From Falciphora oryzae (Eukaryota > Ascomycota > Sordariomycetes > Magnaporthales > Magnaporthaceae): 64,000 bases of DNA. Under the pieces are notes generated by a model. The model saw only the letters and a list, made by a program, of their open reading frames with translations. It was not told where the DNA came from and searched no databases. The translations under genes were made by a program, and so were the position numbers. Numbering within the stretch: position 1 is the stretch's first letter; each line of letters begins with the position of its first letter. The DNA lies in contig JNVV01000005.1 in the NCBI GenBank assembly GCA_000733355.1, positions 1,578,335 to 1,642,334 of the forward strand. Direction: 5' to 3'. Below, piece after piece: positions 31,650 through 41,787 of the stretch.

Positions 31650-32315
31650 CTTGTTTGATTTGGGGCCCTTGATTTGTCTTGATGTGCAGCGTGGTTTCTT
31701 TTTTTTTTTTTTTGGAAGAGTTTGCCGAGAAGTAGGTCAATAGGACGTCTAGCTTTGTCAACAACTGCTCTGGGCTCTCAATTGCAGTTTTCTCATTGGC
31801 TGATGGCCTGTATCAGCCAGGGCCCGGAGCCCTCACCCCTCATCTAGCTTTGTCTATGTCCAATGTCAGACTCTCATGGCAGCTCCTACGCTTGTCCCGC
31901 CCCTGTTCCACCGTGCGTCCCTGTCTCTGAGTCACTAGGGAGTGCTATCAGGGCTTCTCTTGTCTTGCTATCTATCTCGTTCCTGCCTTCTTGAGTCCTT
32001 GGGCACCTGGGCCGTGCAATTGAGGTTCTTATTCTCTGCCCCGCGTCCAGTATCGGATCACTTCGACAAGGATGTCAAGAGATCTCCCATCCTGCCTTGG
32101 CTGTTCTGCCCCTCAGGCCGGGCCGAGTCACCCTTGCTCTCCTCGCCGTGCCTTCCTTGTCGAAAAGGAGCTCAAAGACAGAGGACTCTGCTGATTCGTC
32201 TGACCCTCCTGGTTCCGAAAAATGTTTTGTGTTTGGCCATCAGGGTTCCGTCATTCTACGCGTTTCCCTGGCTGCCTCTGACTGATTGCACTTGGTCAAA
32301 GCTCCTGACCTCCTC

Positions 32316-32321
32316 TATAAA
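32316..32321 (+). promoter_or_regulatory. TATA box upstream of the Myb-like relic
   Basis: TATAAA in the context CCTCTATAAAGAGCC, 262 bases before the ATG at 32583. It suggests the damaged gene once had, or still has, its own promoter. Confidence 0.4.
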
Positions 32322-32442
32322 GAGCCATCTCCCTCTCCCCAGCTAGCAAAAATTTCTCTCCCTCCTTCTCTTCATCAAACCCGCCGGAGTTGCGGATGTT
32401 AATATTTATTTGCTCTTTTAAATACCGCCGTTCGCGGCTGGG

Positions 32443-32497
32443 ATAATTATTCTTTTTGTTAATTATTCTTTCTGTTAATTATTGTTCTTTTAATTAA
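32443..32497 (+). repeat. AT-rich short tandem repeat (AATTATTCTTTYTGTT)
   Basis: Three tandem copies of a 16-17-bp unit, the last degenerate (AATTATTGTTCTTTT). The patch is an island of AT-rich DNA within a GC-rich region. Confidence 0.7.
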
Positions 32498-32506
32498 CTC
32501 TCGGGG

Positions 32507-32650
32507 AACCGCAAGTCGTTGTCGGTGGCATCCCCGGCCGTCAATACCCTCCCCGTAATTGGGGAGGAGAAGGGCGGCCGGGATGCCTCCTAAGAAGTCA
32601 GAAGACTTCTTGGGCGCGTCCAAGCGCGCGACCGACAATGACTTGCGGTT
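32507..32650. repeat. Inverted duplication covering the start of the Myb-like relic
   Basis: AACCGCAAGTCGTTGTCGGT at 32507-32526 is the reverse complement, with one mismatch, of 32631-32650 inside the coding region. Nearer the centre, GGCATCCCCGGCCG (32528-32540 region) mirrors CGGCCGGGATGCC (32575-32587), which contains the start codon. The very centre, CCTCCCCGTAATTGGGGAGG (32548-32567), is a perfect palindrome around GTAATT. The right arm has about 43 bases absent from the left arm. Confidence 0.8.
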
Positions 32651-33050
32651 CTTTGAGAGTTACGAGGTCGCCGCCGACATGGGCCTCGCCCACGGTGGCA
32701 GCGTTTCCGCCAGATCAAACAGAAGCTCGGCTGGGCCGGCCCTTCGGCCACTCCGCGGGGAAACAAGCGCAAGAGCGCTGCGGCTGACCGTTGCCGCTAA
32801 GGACGGGGAGGGTGGCGACCCTCTGGAGCCCGAGACTCCTTCCAAGAAGCCCAAGACCAACGCTGCTACCGGGGCAGGCCGCAAGAAGAGCCAGGCGCCC
32901 GCCAGTGCGAGACTACATCCACCAGCGCGAGACTCCATCCACCAGCGCGAGACTCCATCCACCAGCGCGAGACTCCATCCACCAGCGCGAGACTCCATCC
33001 ACCAGCTCAAGACTCACTTTGGAAGCACCACCAACCGTGGAGTCGCATGA
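32583..33050 (+). pseudogene. Frameshifted Myb/SANT-like fungal DNA-binding protein gene
   Basis: The ATG at 32583 opens a frame of 155 codons. Its first 36 residues (MPPKK..., TDNDLRFF, VAADMGL) are typical of short fungal Myb-like proteins. The next family block appears in another frame, RWQRFRQIKQKLGWAG then RGNKRKSAAA (about 32691-32785). The original frame then resumes with DPLEPETPSKKPK. Two compensating frameshifts therefore scramble the core, and roughly 15 residues expected between LRFF and VAADMGL are missing. The last third is encoded by a 20-bp minisatellite that replaces any natural C-terminus. The ORF is unbroken, so a scrambled protein could be made, but DNA binding is unlikely. 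The family call is by pattern. Confidence 0.55.
32901..33020 (+). repeat. Minisatellite, 20-bp unit ACCAGCGCGAGACTCCATCC
   Basis: Five copies at exact 20-base spacing from 32901 (first copy with three changes), then a degenerate sixth at 33001-33020. Because 20 is not a multiple of three, the encoded peptide cycles with a 20-residue period built from three unit copies. Confidence 0.9.
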
Positions 33051-33706
33051 ACAAGAAAGTCTTCAGTACCAAGCCGTCCTGGAGTTGGACCGGCGCCGAG
33101 CTGACTGATAAGCGGGTAAGTCTTCCATCCACCTTTGCCTCAGATCAGCTCTTCCCCCGCTTGCCCAAAAACCCCAGCTAACGAGTCACAGTCGACATCC
33201 ACATCCAGAGCTTGCCGACTACGAAAAAAAAGAACAACCACTGTTTGAGATACTTCACAGTGTGGCCCTCCGCGGGGCCTGGCCGATACTACCATCACAT
33301 GGTGCTGCGGGGTGCTTGTTGGAGTGGGGTGTTTGTGGGAGTAGGGTGCTTGTGGGAGTAGAGTGTTTGTGGGAGTGCGGTGTTGTGGGGGTATTGTGTT
33401 GTGCGAGTATGGTTGTGGGAGTGTTCTGTGTTTGTGGGTGTGGTGTGTGGAGTCTGTAGTCTTGACTGTGGTCGTGCTCGCTGGGCAGACTGGGAGCGCG
33501 GGATTTCTGCGGAGAATACACATCACACTGTCGGCGCTTTTGGTCACTGCATCCTCTTGTCACTCTAAGTACAAAAGCCCACAAGGCGTTCGTGAGGTCA
33601 CATGTCTTGTTGATGTCAGGCCACTGCTGCCGCTTCTAATCGGCCAAAAGGCTTGGAATCATCTATGGCGCCTAGTCTTGAAGCTCGAAATGGATTGGTA
33701 GCATCG
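33051..33706. other. Intergenic region with a G-rich minisatellite
   Basis: Apart from the 17-bp minisatellite (33311-33395 and its degenerate extension) no gene or other element is supported. Confidence 0.5.
33311..33395 (+). repeat. G-rich minisatellite, 17-bp unit GGTGTTTGTGGGAGTAG
   Basis: Five consecutive 17-base units start at 33311, 33328, 33345, 33362 and 33379, followed by degenerate G/T-rich copies to about 33450. All G-runs are on the plus strand. Four GGG runs lie within about 35 bases, so a G-quadruplex with longish loops is possible. Confidence 0.85.
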
Positions 33707-33945
33707 TCAAACTAATTCCATCATCGCCCCGGAGGCTTGGACCTTGCTACTGGGCTCAGAAGGGCCCTGGGTGTCATCAGCGCCGCTGCTGGATGACGCA
33801 AATTCCATGCTATCATCAAAGGCCTGGTTTTGGAAGTGCATATTAATCAGTGACCGTTCGCCGGTATCCAGGGAGGCGTGGAACTAGGTACTTGGCCGAT
33901 AGCAGCCATGGCGGCGGCGAGAAGGGTAACGGCGACGGTCTTCAT
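33707..33945 (-). CDS. Candidate small secreted protein, 56 aa, one intron
   Basis: On the minus strand, ATG at 33945 starts a signal-peptide-like run (MKTVAVTLLAAAMAAIGQ) ending exactly at a GTACCT donor (33891). A 68-nt intron with an ACTGATT branch-like site ends CCAG at 33824. Exon 2 (33823-33707) continues in frame with 38 residues, mostly Ser, Asp, Gly and Met, and stops at TGA. The mature peptide would have about 37 residues, no cysteine and no known domain. Without splicing the frame stops after 32 codons. Support is the match of signal peptide, intron phase and open second exon; there is no homology evidence. It lies 303 bases past the 3' end of the dienelactone-hydrolase-like gene on the same strand. 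Confidence 0.45.
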
Positions 33946-34247
33946 AGTTTTTGGAAAAAGCACGTCGGTATGCTGAACTGAGGCATGTATTGTTTGTGAT
34001 GTTGGTAGTTGTCTTGGAGGCTGAGGAGCCGAGGAGGAAGGAGCATCTATCTATCCATACAACAGGGAGGTCCCACTCCATGTCCCGTCAGCTTTCAACG
34101 GCCTCAATAGCTCTAACTAAGGTACCTCACAAGCTTCGGCCAGCCTCCCTGCACGTTGTGGCACAACACCCTTTGGGGCCGCCCGCTCGATCGACTAGAG
34201 CCGTCGGGCCAGTCGTTCACTGTCTCCAAGTAGCCCCCCTGACGCGA

Positions 34248-35304
34248 TCAGAGCCAGTAGTCAAACCACCGGACGGCCTGGCCAAAGGCAGCCTGCTTGG
34301 CGAACTTGGACTCGGGGTCCGACATGTTCACCCGGACGCCGAAGCCGTGGGCGACGCCCGAGTACAGCACAAGGGAGGAGGCGGCGTCCGTCGACAGCAG
34401 CGCCGTCTCGATCTCCCACCTCCGCTGCGGGGGCATCAGGAACGGGTCGTGCTCTTCGCCAGACCGTAAACGTCAGCCCCTTAGTCCGGGAATCACGCTT
34501 GGGGCAGGAGAGGGGCCGGGGAAACCACTCACGAGCAGCAGCAACAGCCGCCGGCCCGACACGCCCAACGATCTCGTCGTCGGTAACGCGCGTCGGGTGC
34601 GCCGTGGCCACGACGTCGACGCCTAGGCCCGCGGCGTGCTTGGCGGCCGACGCGTGCCGGAACGAGTAGCGCCCGCCGAAGCAGTAACCCGCGGACCCGA
34701 GCCGGCGGATGCCGAGCACGCCCCGGAGGTGGCGCACCGCGGCGTCGACGGCGGGCTCTGTGACGTTGGGCGGGCGCGCGTCCAGGAACTTGACGGCGCT
34801 GAAGCCCAGGTCCGGCCGGTCCTTGTCGTCGGGCGCCGGCTTGCCGGTGAACAGGTCGGGAGTCACGACGACGTACCCTGCGCGGGCGAAGCTGTCTGCC
34901 AGCCTGCGGTGGTTTTGCAGCGGTCAGTTTGGTAGCCCTTCTGTGTGGAGGGCTGCAGCTTACAGGGGATTCTCAGCAAGAGGGAGCCCTAGCACGTCTG
35001 TCAGGTGCAGGATGCCGGCCTTGGGCTTCTGGCCCTGTGTATGGTAGCCGGGCGGGTACGTGATGTACATATCGACTGCAAGGCGGACTTTATCAGCTTG
35101 ACGTTCAGCAGGGTAGCGAAACGAGTCTCCGAACCGTCAAAAAAGGGGTTGAGCACACATCCATCAATCTTCTTAATAACACCATTCGGACGTCCCTCGT
35201 GTATCAAGACCGGGCCACCACTGGCCTGGAATGCGTCACGCGACAGGCTCGCGCCCGCGGCGAAGGTGGCCAGGGGGAAGTTGATCAGGGGTGCAAAGCT
35301 CCAT
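34248..35304 (-). CDS. Dienelactone hydrolase-family protein; start codon frameshifted
   Basis: Four exons on the minus strand: 35304-35159, 35075-34964, 34903-34533 and 34453-34248. Introns of 83, 60 and 79 nt have GTGTGC, GTAAGC and GTGAGT donors. The protein is an alpha/beta hydrolase of the dienelactone hydrolase family: nucleophile Cys in GYCFGGRY, Asp in the segment QHDPF, and His in SGVAHGF. The usual N-terminal ILHLTDVLGLPL and FARAGYVVVTPDLF blocks are present. The first exon reads as a signal-like leader followed by ASGGPVLIHEGRPNG, but its only ATG (35304) is out of frame by one base (ATGGAGC where ATGAGC would fit). With one base removed, the four exons total exactly 278 codons. 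An in-frame Met at the start of exon 2 (MYITYPPGY) would give a shortened protein that still has the triad. Confidence 0.72.
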
Positions 35305-35650
35305 AGCTGGCAGCATACTCGAACTCGGGAGGGTCGATGCGAGGGCTGGCAATCTACATAGTTCCGTTGTGGAGACTGGCGTGACCATTATATGCTCCTC
35401 ATGGCCAACTTCAGGGCCGACCTCCGCCGGGATTTGGCCCTTCTGGGATTTGCTCGTCTCTGTGCTGGTACGCGCGCAGAAAAGATCTCCCCTTCAAAAT
35501 GACTGATCCCTCCGTCGCGCCGGGCGGGATGCGGAAATTTGTGGCATATCAATGGTTCGATGTTTCTTTGACCGGCAGAGATTTGTTTCTACGCTGGGTA
35601 AGGACAGGTTGCCGAAGGAGGACGCTCGGGGTCTGAAGTCGCATCTCCAA
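35305..35650. other. Spacer between the DLH-like start and the SET gene 3' end
   Basis: This should contain the promoter of the DLH-like gene and the 3' UTR of the SET gene, both transcribed leftwards. No TATA box is obvious. Confidence 0.5.
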
Positions 35651-37248
35651 TCACCGACTGTTGGTCATTGGCTCCCTGTCCAGCCTCCGGAGGAAGTTCT
35701 CAGCCTGCTCGGTCCTCTCGTTGTCTGCTCCCGTAAACATCCTGAGACGCCTCACGGCTGCCTGTGCGAATACCCTTGCCTCAGTCAACTCCCCCGACTC
35801 GAGGAACAGCTCCGCCGCTATCGCGTCAACGTCCCCAGCCTGGGCCTCGATGCCCTCCTCCTGCATGATGTCCTCAATCTCAGAGAGGAGCGCTGCAACA
35901 ACGCAATCGTTGTCGCCCCGTGCTGTATCCGCGCGCGTCTCCGCGTCGTCGAGCTCGTCCAGGATGTCTTGCACGCGCTGGCGGTTGTGGTCTGATGCCT
36001 CGACAACGTGGGGGTGGGCAGAACAGAGTGGGCAGGCACAGTCGAAACCCCAGCCGCGGAGGAGCCGGCGGCGCTCTTTGGAGAGAAGATTCAGGGGCGT
36101 GTCTGGGGAAACGAAAACGACGAGTGCCCTCGTTAGCAGGACTGCCATGATCTCGCGCAACTAGGCTCATTCCAGCCAGCCGGCGTCGGTCCACTCACAG
36201 CTCACGCTAAGCTCTGTGCCCGGCTCGATATCTTTATATGCTACCACCTCCAACTCTAAGGTGCTCCTCCTATACCGGACGAAGGAGCTGTTTGTAGGCG
36301 TTAGCACGCTTCGTGCGAGGAGGTAGACGCGCAGTTTTGTCCTACTTTGGCCTACATGCGTGGTTTATCCTCTGTTGAGTACAGCGCAAAACAGTCAGCT
36401 CATCGTCATGTTGATTCTACTCGCCTCGAACATCGAGCAGAATGTCTGGCACGTACAGCGATCCGAGGGTACAAGCCCGAGTGCGGCATGCCGTTGAGCG
36501 TGATACCGAAGGTGTTGGCGGCCATGATTCCTTCTAGGATGTGCTCCTTGTGGTGATATGACAACCCCTTGGCACTGGCTCTGTCGGCAGGCGACAGGCG
36601 CACGAGCGCTCGGTCTAGCATCGCGCGGTGCTGCTGAGCGTTGACGTATGCCGGCCTGGTCATCATGTCGACGAGGACCGGCCTCTCTCGGAAAAGCAGT
36701 TCGCCCGCTGGGATGCTGACATTGGCGACCACGCCCTTCCCCTTGCCCGGAATGGGTCGTACCTCGTACGGCGGCGGAAACCGGGGCTCCTGCATGCTTG
36801 CTTCCGCAAGCTGTCGCCCTCCTGCAATCCCTGGAACCGCCCCCGAGGACGAAGGAAGCCCCCAGACGGGATCGAGCCCGTCGATCAGCGGCGCCGTGGC
36901 TGCCGCGAAGTCTGGGGTTGTCAAGATGGAGATACCGGCACCGGAGCCTGCAAGTGAGGAGTGAGTGTAGATGCAGTAGGGCAGCTGGCCGTGTTGCCTC
37001 GGCTTCAAGCATACGGGAGGCCGCGTCCAGGGCTCCCAGCTTCCCTTTTGCGCCGTGGTCGCTTCATCGATTATTGCCGGGCAGCTGCTGAAGATGAAAA
37101 GCTCTCTTCCGCTTGGCGCGCTCGGAGACAGCGGCCCGGCAGGGGCCCAGAGGCATTGCCGTGGCGCCGTGTCAGCCGTGACTGTGGCATGATGCCAGAC
37201 CTGAAGCGCGCAGATGAAGAAGCGCTGCTGTTTGGAAGCTCTGCACAT
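35651..37248 (-). CDS. SET-domain protein, 452 aa
   Basis: Four exons on the minus strand: 37248-36457, 36371-36346 (26 nt only), 36287-36199 and 36102-35651. Donors are GTACGT, GTAGGA and GTGAGT, with a GCTGAC branch in intron 1. The SET core runs from YEVRPIPGKGKGVVA and GELLFRERPVLVD to ARINHACRPNSSF and LSVSYTPLNLL; the tiny exon codes for the NHAC motif that binds S-adenosylmethionine in SET folds. A post-SET-like cysteine cluster (CACPLC) follows, then a helical, TPR-like C-terminus. Such fungal SET proteins are abundant and their substrates unknown. The N-terminus contains the WEPWTRPPVCL motif common in this group. The start at 37248 is the most upstream ATG of the open frame and may be too early. 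Confidence 0.78.
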
Positions 37249-38658
37249 TCTGACAAGCCCCAAGGTGCAGATACGTTACTCCCTATCTCCTGGTCTCGAT
37301 ACCATGGGCACACAAAGAAGATTGGTGTTTCGCTGGTCTCTCGTGTGGTTTTTATGTGGAAGCGACAGCTTTCTGCGAGTGGCCGTAGCCCGCCAATCCA
37401 TGGTAAAATCTGGTCTTTGGGAAGGATATTACGGCTCCGGGAAATGCTTGGCCGCGCTGATAATAGCCGTACCTGAGCCCGGGCAACACTTTATTAGCCG
37501 GATATGCAGCTAGAGAAGAGCAACCCTTAGGGGATGAAGAGTATTAGGTCAAGGGAAAAGATCAAACAGCTTACCGGGTTGGATGAAGACTTGCACAAGA
37601 TGGTTAAGGGGAAGCCTCAATCGCGACGAGGGCTGGGCGGGCCAGAAGGATTGCGCGGGAAATGGATGACGAGTGGGATGCTGCGCTTCTCAGGCTGCGC
37701 AGCTGGCTGGTTTGAACTGGCAGCCTGCGTCAGCTGCCATCCAGGGGGGTTTTGCCGAGCGCTGCTTCCTGCCAAGGTCTTGTCAACCACGGCATCTTCC
37801 GCGCAGACGGCAACGGCAAGGGCAGCTCCAAGTAGCAAGAAGGCAGAGGAGAATGCCGCGTACGTAAACCGGGGCGCTTTCTCAACCGAGACAAGGGACA
37901 ATGGAGCTGCCTTGATACATACAGCAATAAACCTGGGCGAGACCGGCAGATACTGAACCTATGCCTCCAACAAGAGAAGGGTCAGATATACCCTTCTCTA
38001 TTCCTCTCCACCCCTCTCTTTGATTAAGCCTGGACGCTTCTTTCGACTTCCGCTGATGATATTGGCAAGCAGCGCGCGGCCTTAGCATGATAGCATGATC
38101 TCTGGATACCTAGGCTCCTCCTCATGTGATGGCAAGATTGAGTTTCTCCGTCTGTCGAGCTACTGGCGGCTGCAGATATTCCGCCAACCAAACCATCGGC
38201 CCAGACGATGGAACCCCACAACCCCAAGTACAGAGCAAGGGGACGCAAACAGACAACTTCCTTTCCAGCCCATTATTTCACCTTGTTCTTAGACGGCAAA
38301 TTCGTCCCTTGCGTCACCGGCCGGCTAGCTTGCCGAGACAGACCAGGCGGCGACGTGCGGGGGAACCTCAGGTGCTCGCCCCGCTTCCCCAATCCTGGAT
38401 GCGAGGGGCTCGCTACGCCAAGGGTAAAATGGCTAAGCTTACCCCAGCTCATCCGGTTGTTGACAGTCCTTGATACCCTTGGCTGCGAAATTTCTCCACC
38501 ATCCTGCGTCCCTCCCACCGCCTCTCGAGATGCCGCAAGCGCCGGCTGGGTGGAGGGGGGGATTTCCAGAACATGCATAAGAGAGCCGCGACGCCAACGA
38601 CGCCTGCACTCGTGCGGCAGCGGTCAAGGGCCACGCACCGCTGCCACCAACGCCGAAA
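37249..38658. other. Divergent intergenic region between the SET gene and GH28
   Basis: It holds promoters for both flanking genes. A minus-strand open frame (37901-37617) with a hydrophobic N-terminal stretch lacks an ATG and was not called. CTGGGG-type sites (for example the reverse complement near 38443) could bind the carbon-catabolite repressor CreA, which would suit a pectinase gene, but such short motifs are common by chance. Confidence 0.45.
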
Positions 38659-40424
38659 ATGAAGCTGTCCGCCCTCGCAACCCTCGCCGGCACGCTCGCC
38701 GCCGCCGCCGCCTTCGCGGTGGAGCTGCCTCCCGGCGTGCCGCGCAACGCCCTGGAGTTCCGCGAGAAGCACCCAGTCGCGAAGCGGTCCGCGGGCTGCC
38801 GCAAGACCATCACCCCGCGCGCGTCGGCCCACGAGCTGGACGATGTGTCTGCCGAGTTCGAGCAGGCGGTGCGCCAGGCCAATAACGGCGGTACCGTGTA
38901 CCTGCCCAAGGACCAAACGTTCGTCATCGGCAGGCCTCTGGACCTGACGTTCCTCGACGACTTCCACCTGCATCTCGAGGGCACGCTCAAGTTCACCAAC
39001 GATACGCCGTACTGGCAGGCCAACGCCTTTTATCATCCCTTCCAGCGCTCGCTGATGTTCTGGAAGTGGGGAGGTGAGTTCGCGAACGACCTAGCTCCCG
39101 GCCATCATAAGGAATTATGGAAACTGACACGTTAGTTATGTAAAACTCTATCTAGGCAAAGACATCAAGATCTATGGTGAGGGTACTATGGACGGGAACG
39201 GTCAGAGGTGGTGGAACGAGTTCTCCGGTCTCGAGTATGCCCAGTCCCCTTTCCTCGTTTTCCAAGAAAGGCTACAATGGAATAGCTAATAGAGAACAGG
39301 ATCCTGGACCCGGACAACCCGTATCTCCGCCCCATTCTTTTCTACGCCGAGAACACCACGAACCTGGAGATTACGGGCATCCAGATGAAGAACAGCCCTG
39401 TGTGGCACAACTTTGTCGTTACCTGTAAGCGGAGCTCCCCTGATGACCATCCAACACGAGCTGATACTGAGACACCCTCATTCCAGCCAAGAACATCACC
39501 TACAAAGATGTCATCATCGAGGCCATCAGCAACAACGCGACGTCACGCCCCAAGAACTCGGATTTCTTCAACTCCCTCAACGTAGAGGAGGTGAATGTCG
39601 AGCGTGTCTGGGTCAACATCGGCGACGACTGCTTCTCGCCGAAGTCCAACACGAGCGTAAGACATTTCCCTACCCCTAGGTTCAAGAGGTTATCCCTTCC
39701 CCGGCTGCTTGAACCAGACACTGACACAGCTTCTCGACGCGTCAGAAAATCCACGTCGATACCATGTACTGCAACGGCACCCACGGCCAGTCCCTCGGAT
39801 CTCTAGGCCAGTACGCCAGCGAGACCGTCTACGTAGAGGACGCCCTGATTGAGAACGTCTGGATGCTCAACGGCGACTACGGCGGCCGCATCAAGGTGTG
39901 GGCTGGCGAGAACGTCGGCCAGGGATGGGTCCGCAACATCACCTACCGCAACTTCTGGAGCGGCAGGATCGACTACGTGGGTGCCCTCCGACAACAGCAC
40001 TCTTCTCACTTCCCAGACAGACCGCTAACAACATATCATAACCACGCAACAGGCTGCCTTCCTCGACTCGTGCTACTTCAACATCCCCGCTGATAAGTGC
40101 AACCAGTTCCCGTCCAAGATGAACGTGACCGACGTCGCCTTCGAGAACTTCTCGGGCTACTCGAGCGGCCGCTACGGCAATGTCGTGGCCCGCCTGACGT
40201 GCTCGACAAGCGAGTCGGCCGTGTGCAGGAACATCACCTTCAAGAACTTCAACGTCGCCACGCCGTGCGGCGGCAAGCCCGTCGTCATCTGCGACGGCGT
40301 CCGGGGGCTTGGGCAGGACTGCGTCCCCTTTGACAGCGACGAGGCCCGCGCCGCTCTGGCTGCTAGGTGCAGCATCCCGTCCGTCACCATAGCTCCGCCT
40401 TGGCCTGTTCGGGAGTGGGAGTAG
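38659..40424 (+). CDS. Exo-polygalacturonase, glycoside hydrolase family 28, 463 aa
   Basis: Six exons (38659-39073, 39156-39234, 39300-39424, 39487-39656, 39746-39976, 40053-40424) with GTGAGT, GTATGC, GTAAGC, GTAAGA and GTGGGT donors; most introns have CTRAC or CTAAT branch sites. A signal peptide (MKLSALATLAGTLAAAAAFA) leads into a right-handed beta-helix. GH28 catalytic blocks are visible in the exo-acting form: NSDFF (about residue 229), GDDCFSPKSN (about 250), CNGTHGQSLGSLGQY (about 270) and RIKVW (about 311). The three aspartates act in inverting hydrolysis of alpha-1,4-galacturonan from the non-reducing end. Many N-x-S/T sites and C-terminal cysteine pairs fit a secreted plant-cell-wall enzyme. 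Induction by pectin is expected for the family but not shown here. Confidence 0.92.
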
Positions 40425-41787
40425 GGGGGATGTGTATATAGGACCGGTGCTCTGTCATCAGGCAATTGCGGGCACGTGTTTGCTCGTACCATAGACACAA
40501 CCGGGCCCATCTATCGATGGTACAGCTGTACATATCTACAATATCCAGTGACATTTCGTCTCGTTTGCCATTATCTCACCCACCTACCCCCGCGTTTCCA
40601 TCTGCCAGCCCTGTGTACCTACCCTTGCCAGCCAGACGTCCCCGTATGCCTCCTGAGGTTGGCCTATCAGGGCTTGGTCGTGTTGTTATGCCTTTCGTCA
40701 GACCACTCTTCATAAACCGCCCGCCAAATGACCTCGTGGGTAGCGCCAGATATAATAGCTGTCTGCTCCGCAGCAGCCACCTCTTTGCTCCCCCACCACC
40801 GAGTCCGTCCAAACTTAGAGTATTTGTCGTATCCATGGGCTTTCCAAATCTTACCCACCATAAATGCGGGCCCAGGCAGAGGTAAAGCAGCCAGTGGAAT
40901 CGAGACGGCGACACGTATCGGGGTCGTGACCTGCTGTGTCCCTCACGGCCAAAGTCTCGAGTGACAGTTTCTGTCGGTGGCAGAGATAGGCGACATAAAT
41001 GAGTAGGTGATCTTCTTGACACCAGAGGAATGACAGTTTCCGTTGCCGCAAGTCTCCCGAGGCGTTGGGACGGGACTCGTTGATGGTGTTGATGCTGTCT
41101 GCCTGGCTGTTTCATGTCTGATCAGCCGGAGTCACATACTACCTGTAGAACTGAAATTAGCATTCGAATCATTGCATCCTCTCTATGTCCTAGCAGCTGT
41201 AAACGAGAAGGTCCTGGAAGTTGTTGACGCTAGCTGACACGGACACTATTCCAAACGTGCGCTCGCTTGGTAGCGAGAAAATCAAATTTTGGTGTGCGGG
41301 ATACATCCTGACTTCCTGATCTTGATATCCAACAGAATTTCGTGAATTAAAGATGGCACCAGATGACAATTTGGCTTCTCTCTGCACAAAATATCTTGGC
41401 GGGTGGGCTCGGCAGAAGATTATGAAGTATCTTGTACGTAGCTGCGGAGGAAATGGAAGATGTTGTGGTGAATGGAAGGCAGCTGGAAAGCTTCGTTTTC
41501 TTCTAGAGGGAAGGGAGCAGCCTGTGTATCGTCCCGGGCTTCAGAATAGCTGCGTTGGCTGGAGCTTGCGCTGGTCAGAGCTCTGTGTGGGAAGGGCAGA
41601 GCCTCAAGGAAGGAGGGCGGCTGGTGAGTGTGGAATGGGCCTCCCCCCTGCAGGCTGGCGCGGAGCTGGCGGAAGAGGAAACATGAAGGCAGCTAGGAAT
41701 TTGATATCTCTCGCCCACAGAGACAGCTCTGCCCCGAGAGGGAGGGTTATAGACCGAGGAGGAAGCCCTGGTCCTCAACAAAAACAA
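40425..41787. other. Intergenic region, no supported gene
   Basis: It holds the GH28 3' UTR and about 1.2 kb of sequence without recognisable genes. Small ATG frames on both strands show no domain or splice support. Confidence 0.45.

Larger units (their letters stand above)
31650..32582. other. Intergenic region with TATA box and AT-rich short repeats
   Basis: It holds the upstream region of the acidic-protein gene, a T-run near 31700, a TATAAA at 32316-32321 facing the Myb-like relic, and an AT-rich patch with a 16-17-bp repeat (32443-32497). Its right end is one arm of an inverted duplication (32507-32587). Confidence 0.55.

Noticed and set aside
37617..37901. Minus-strand frame with a hydrophobic N-terminal segment, candidate secreted protein
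   Set aside because: No ATG begins the frame and no upstream splice-supported exon was found.
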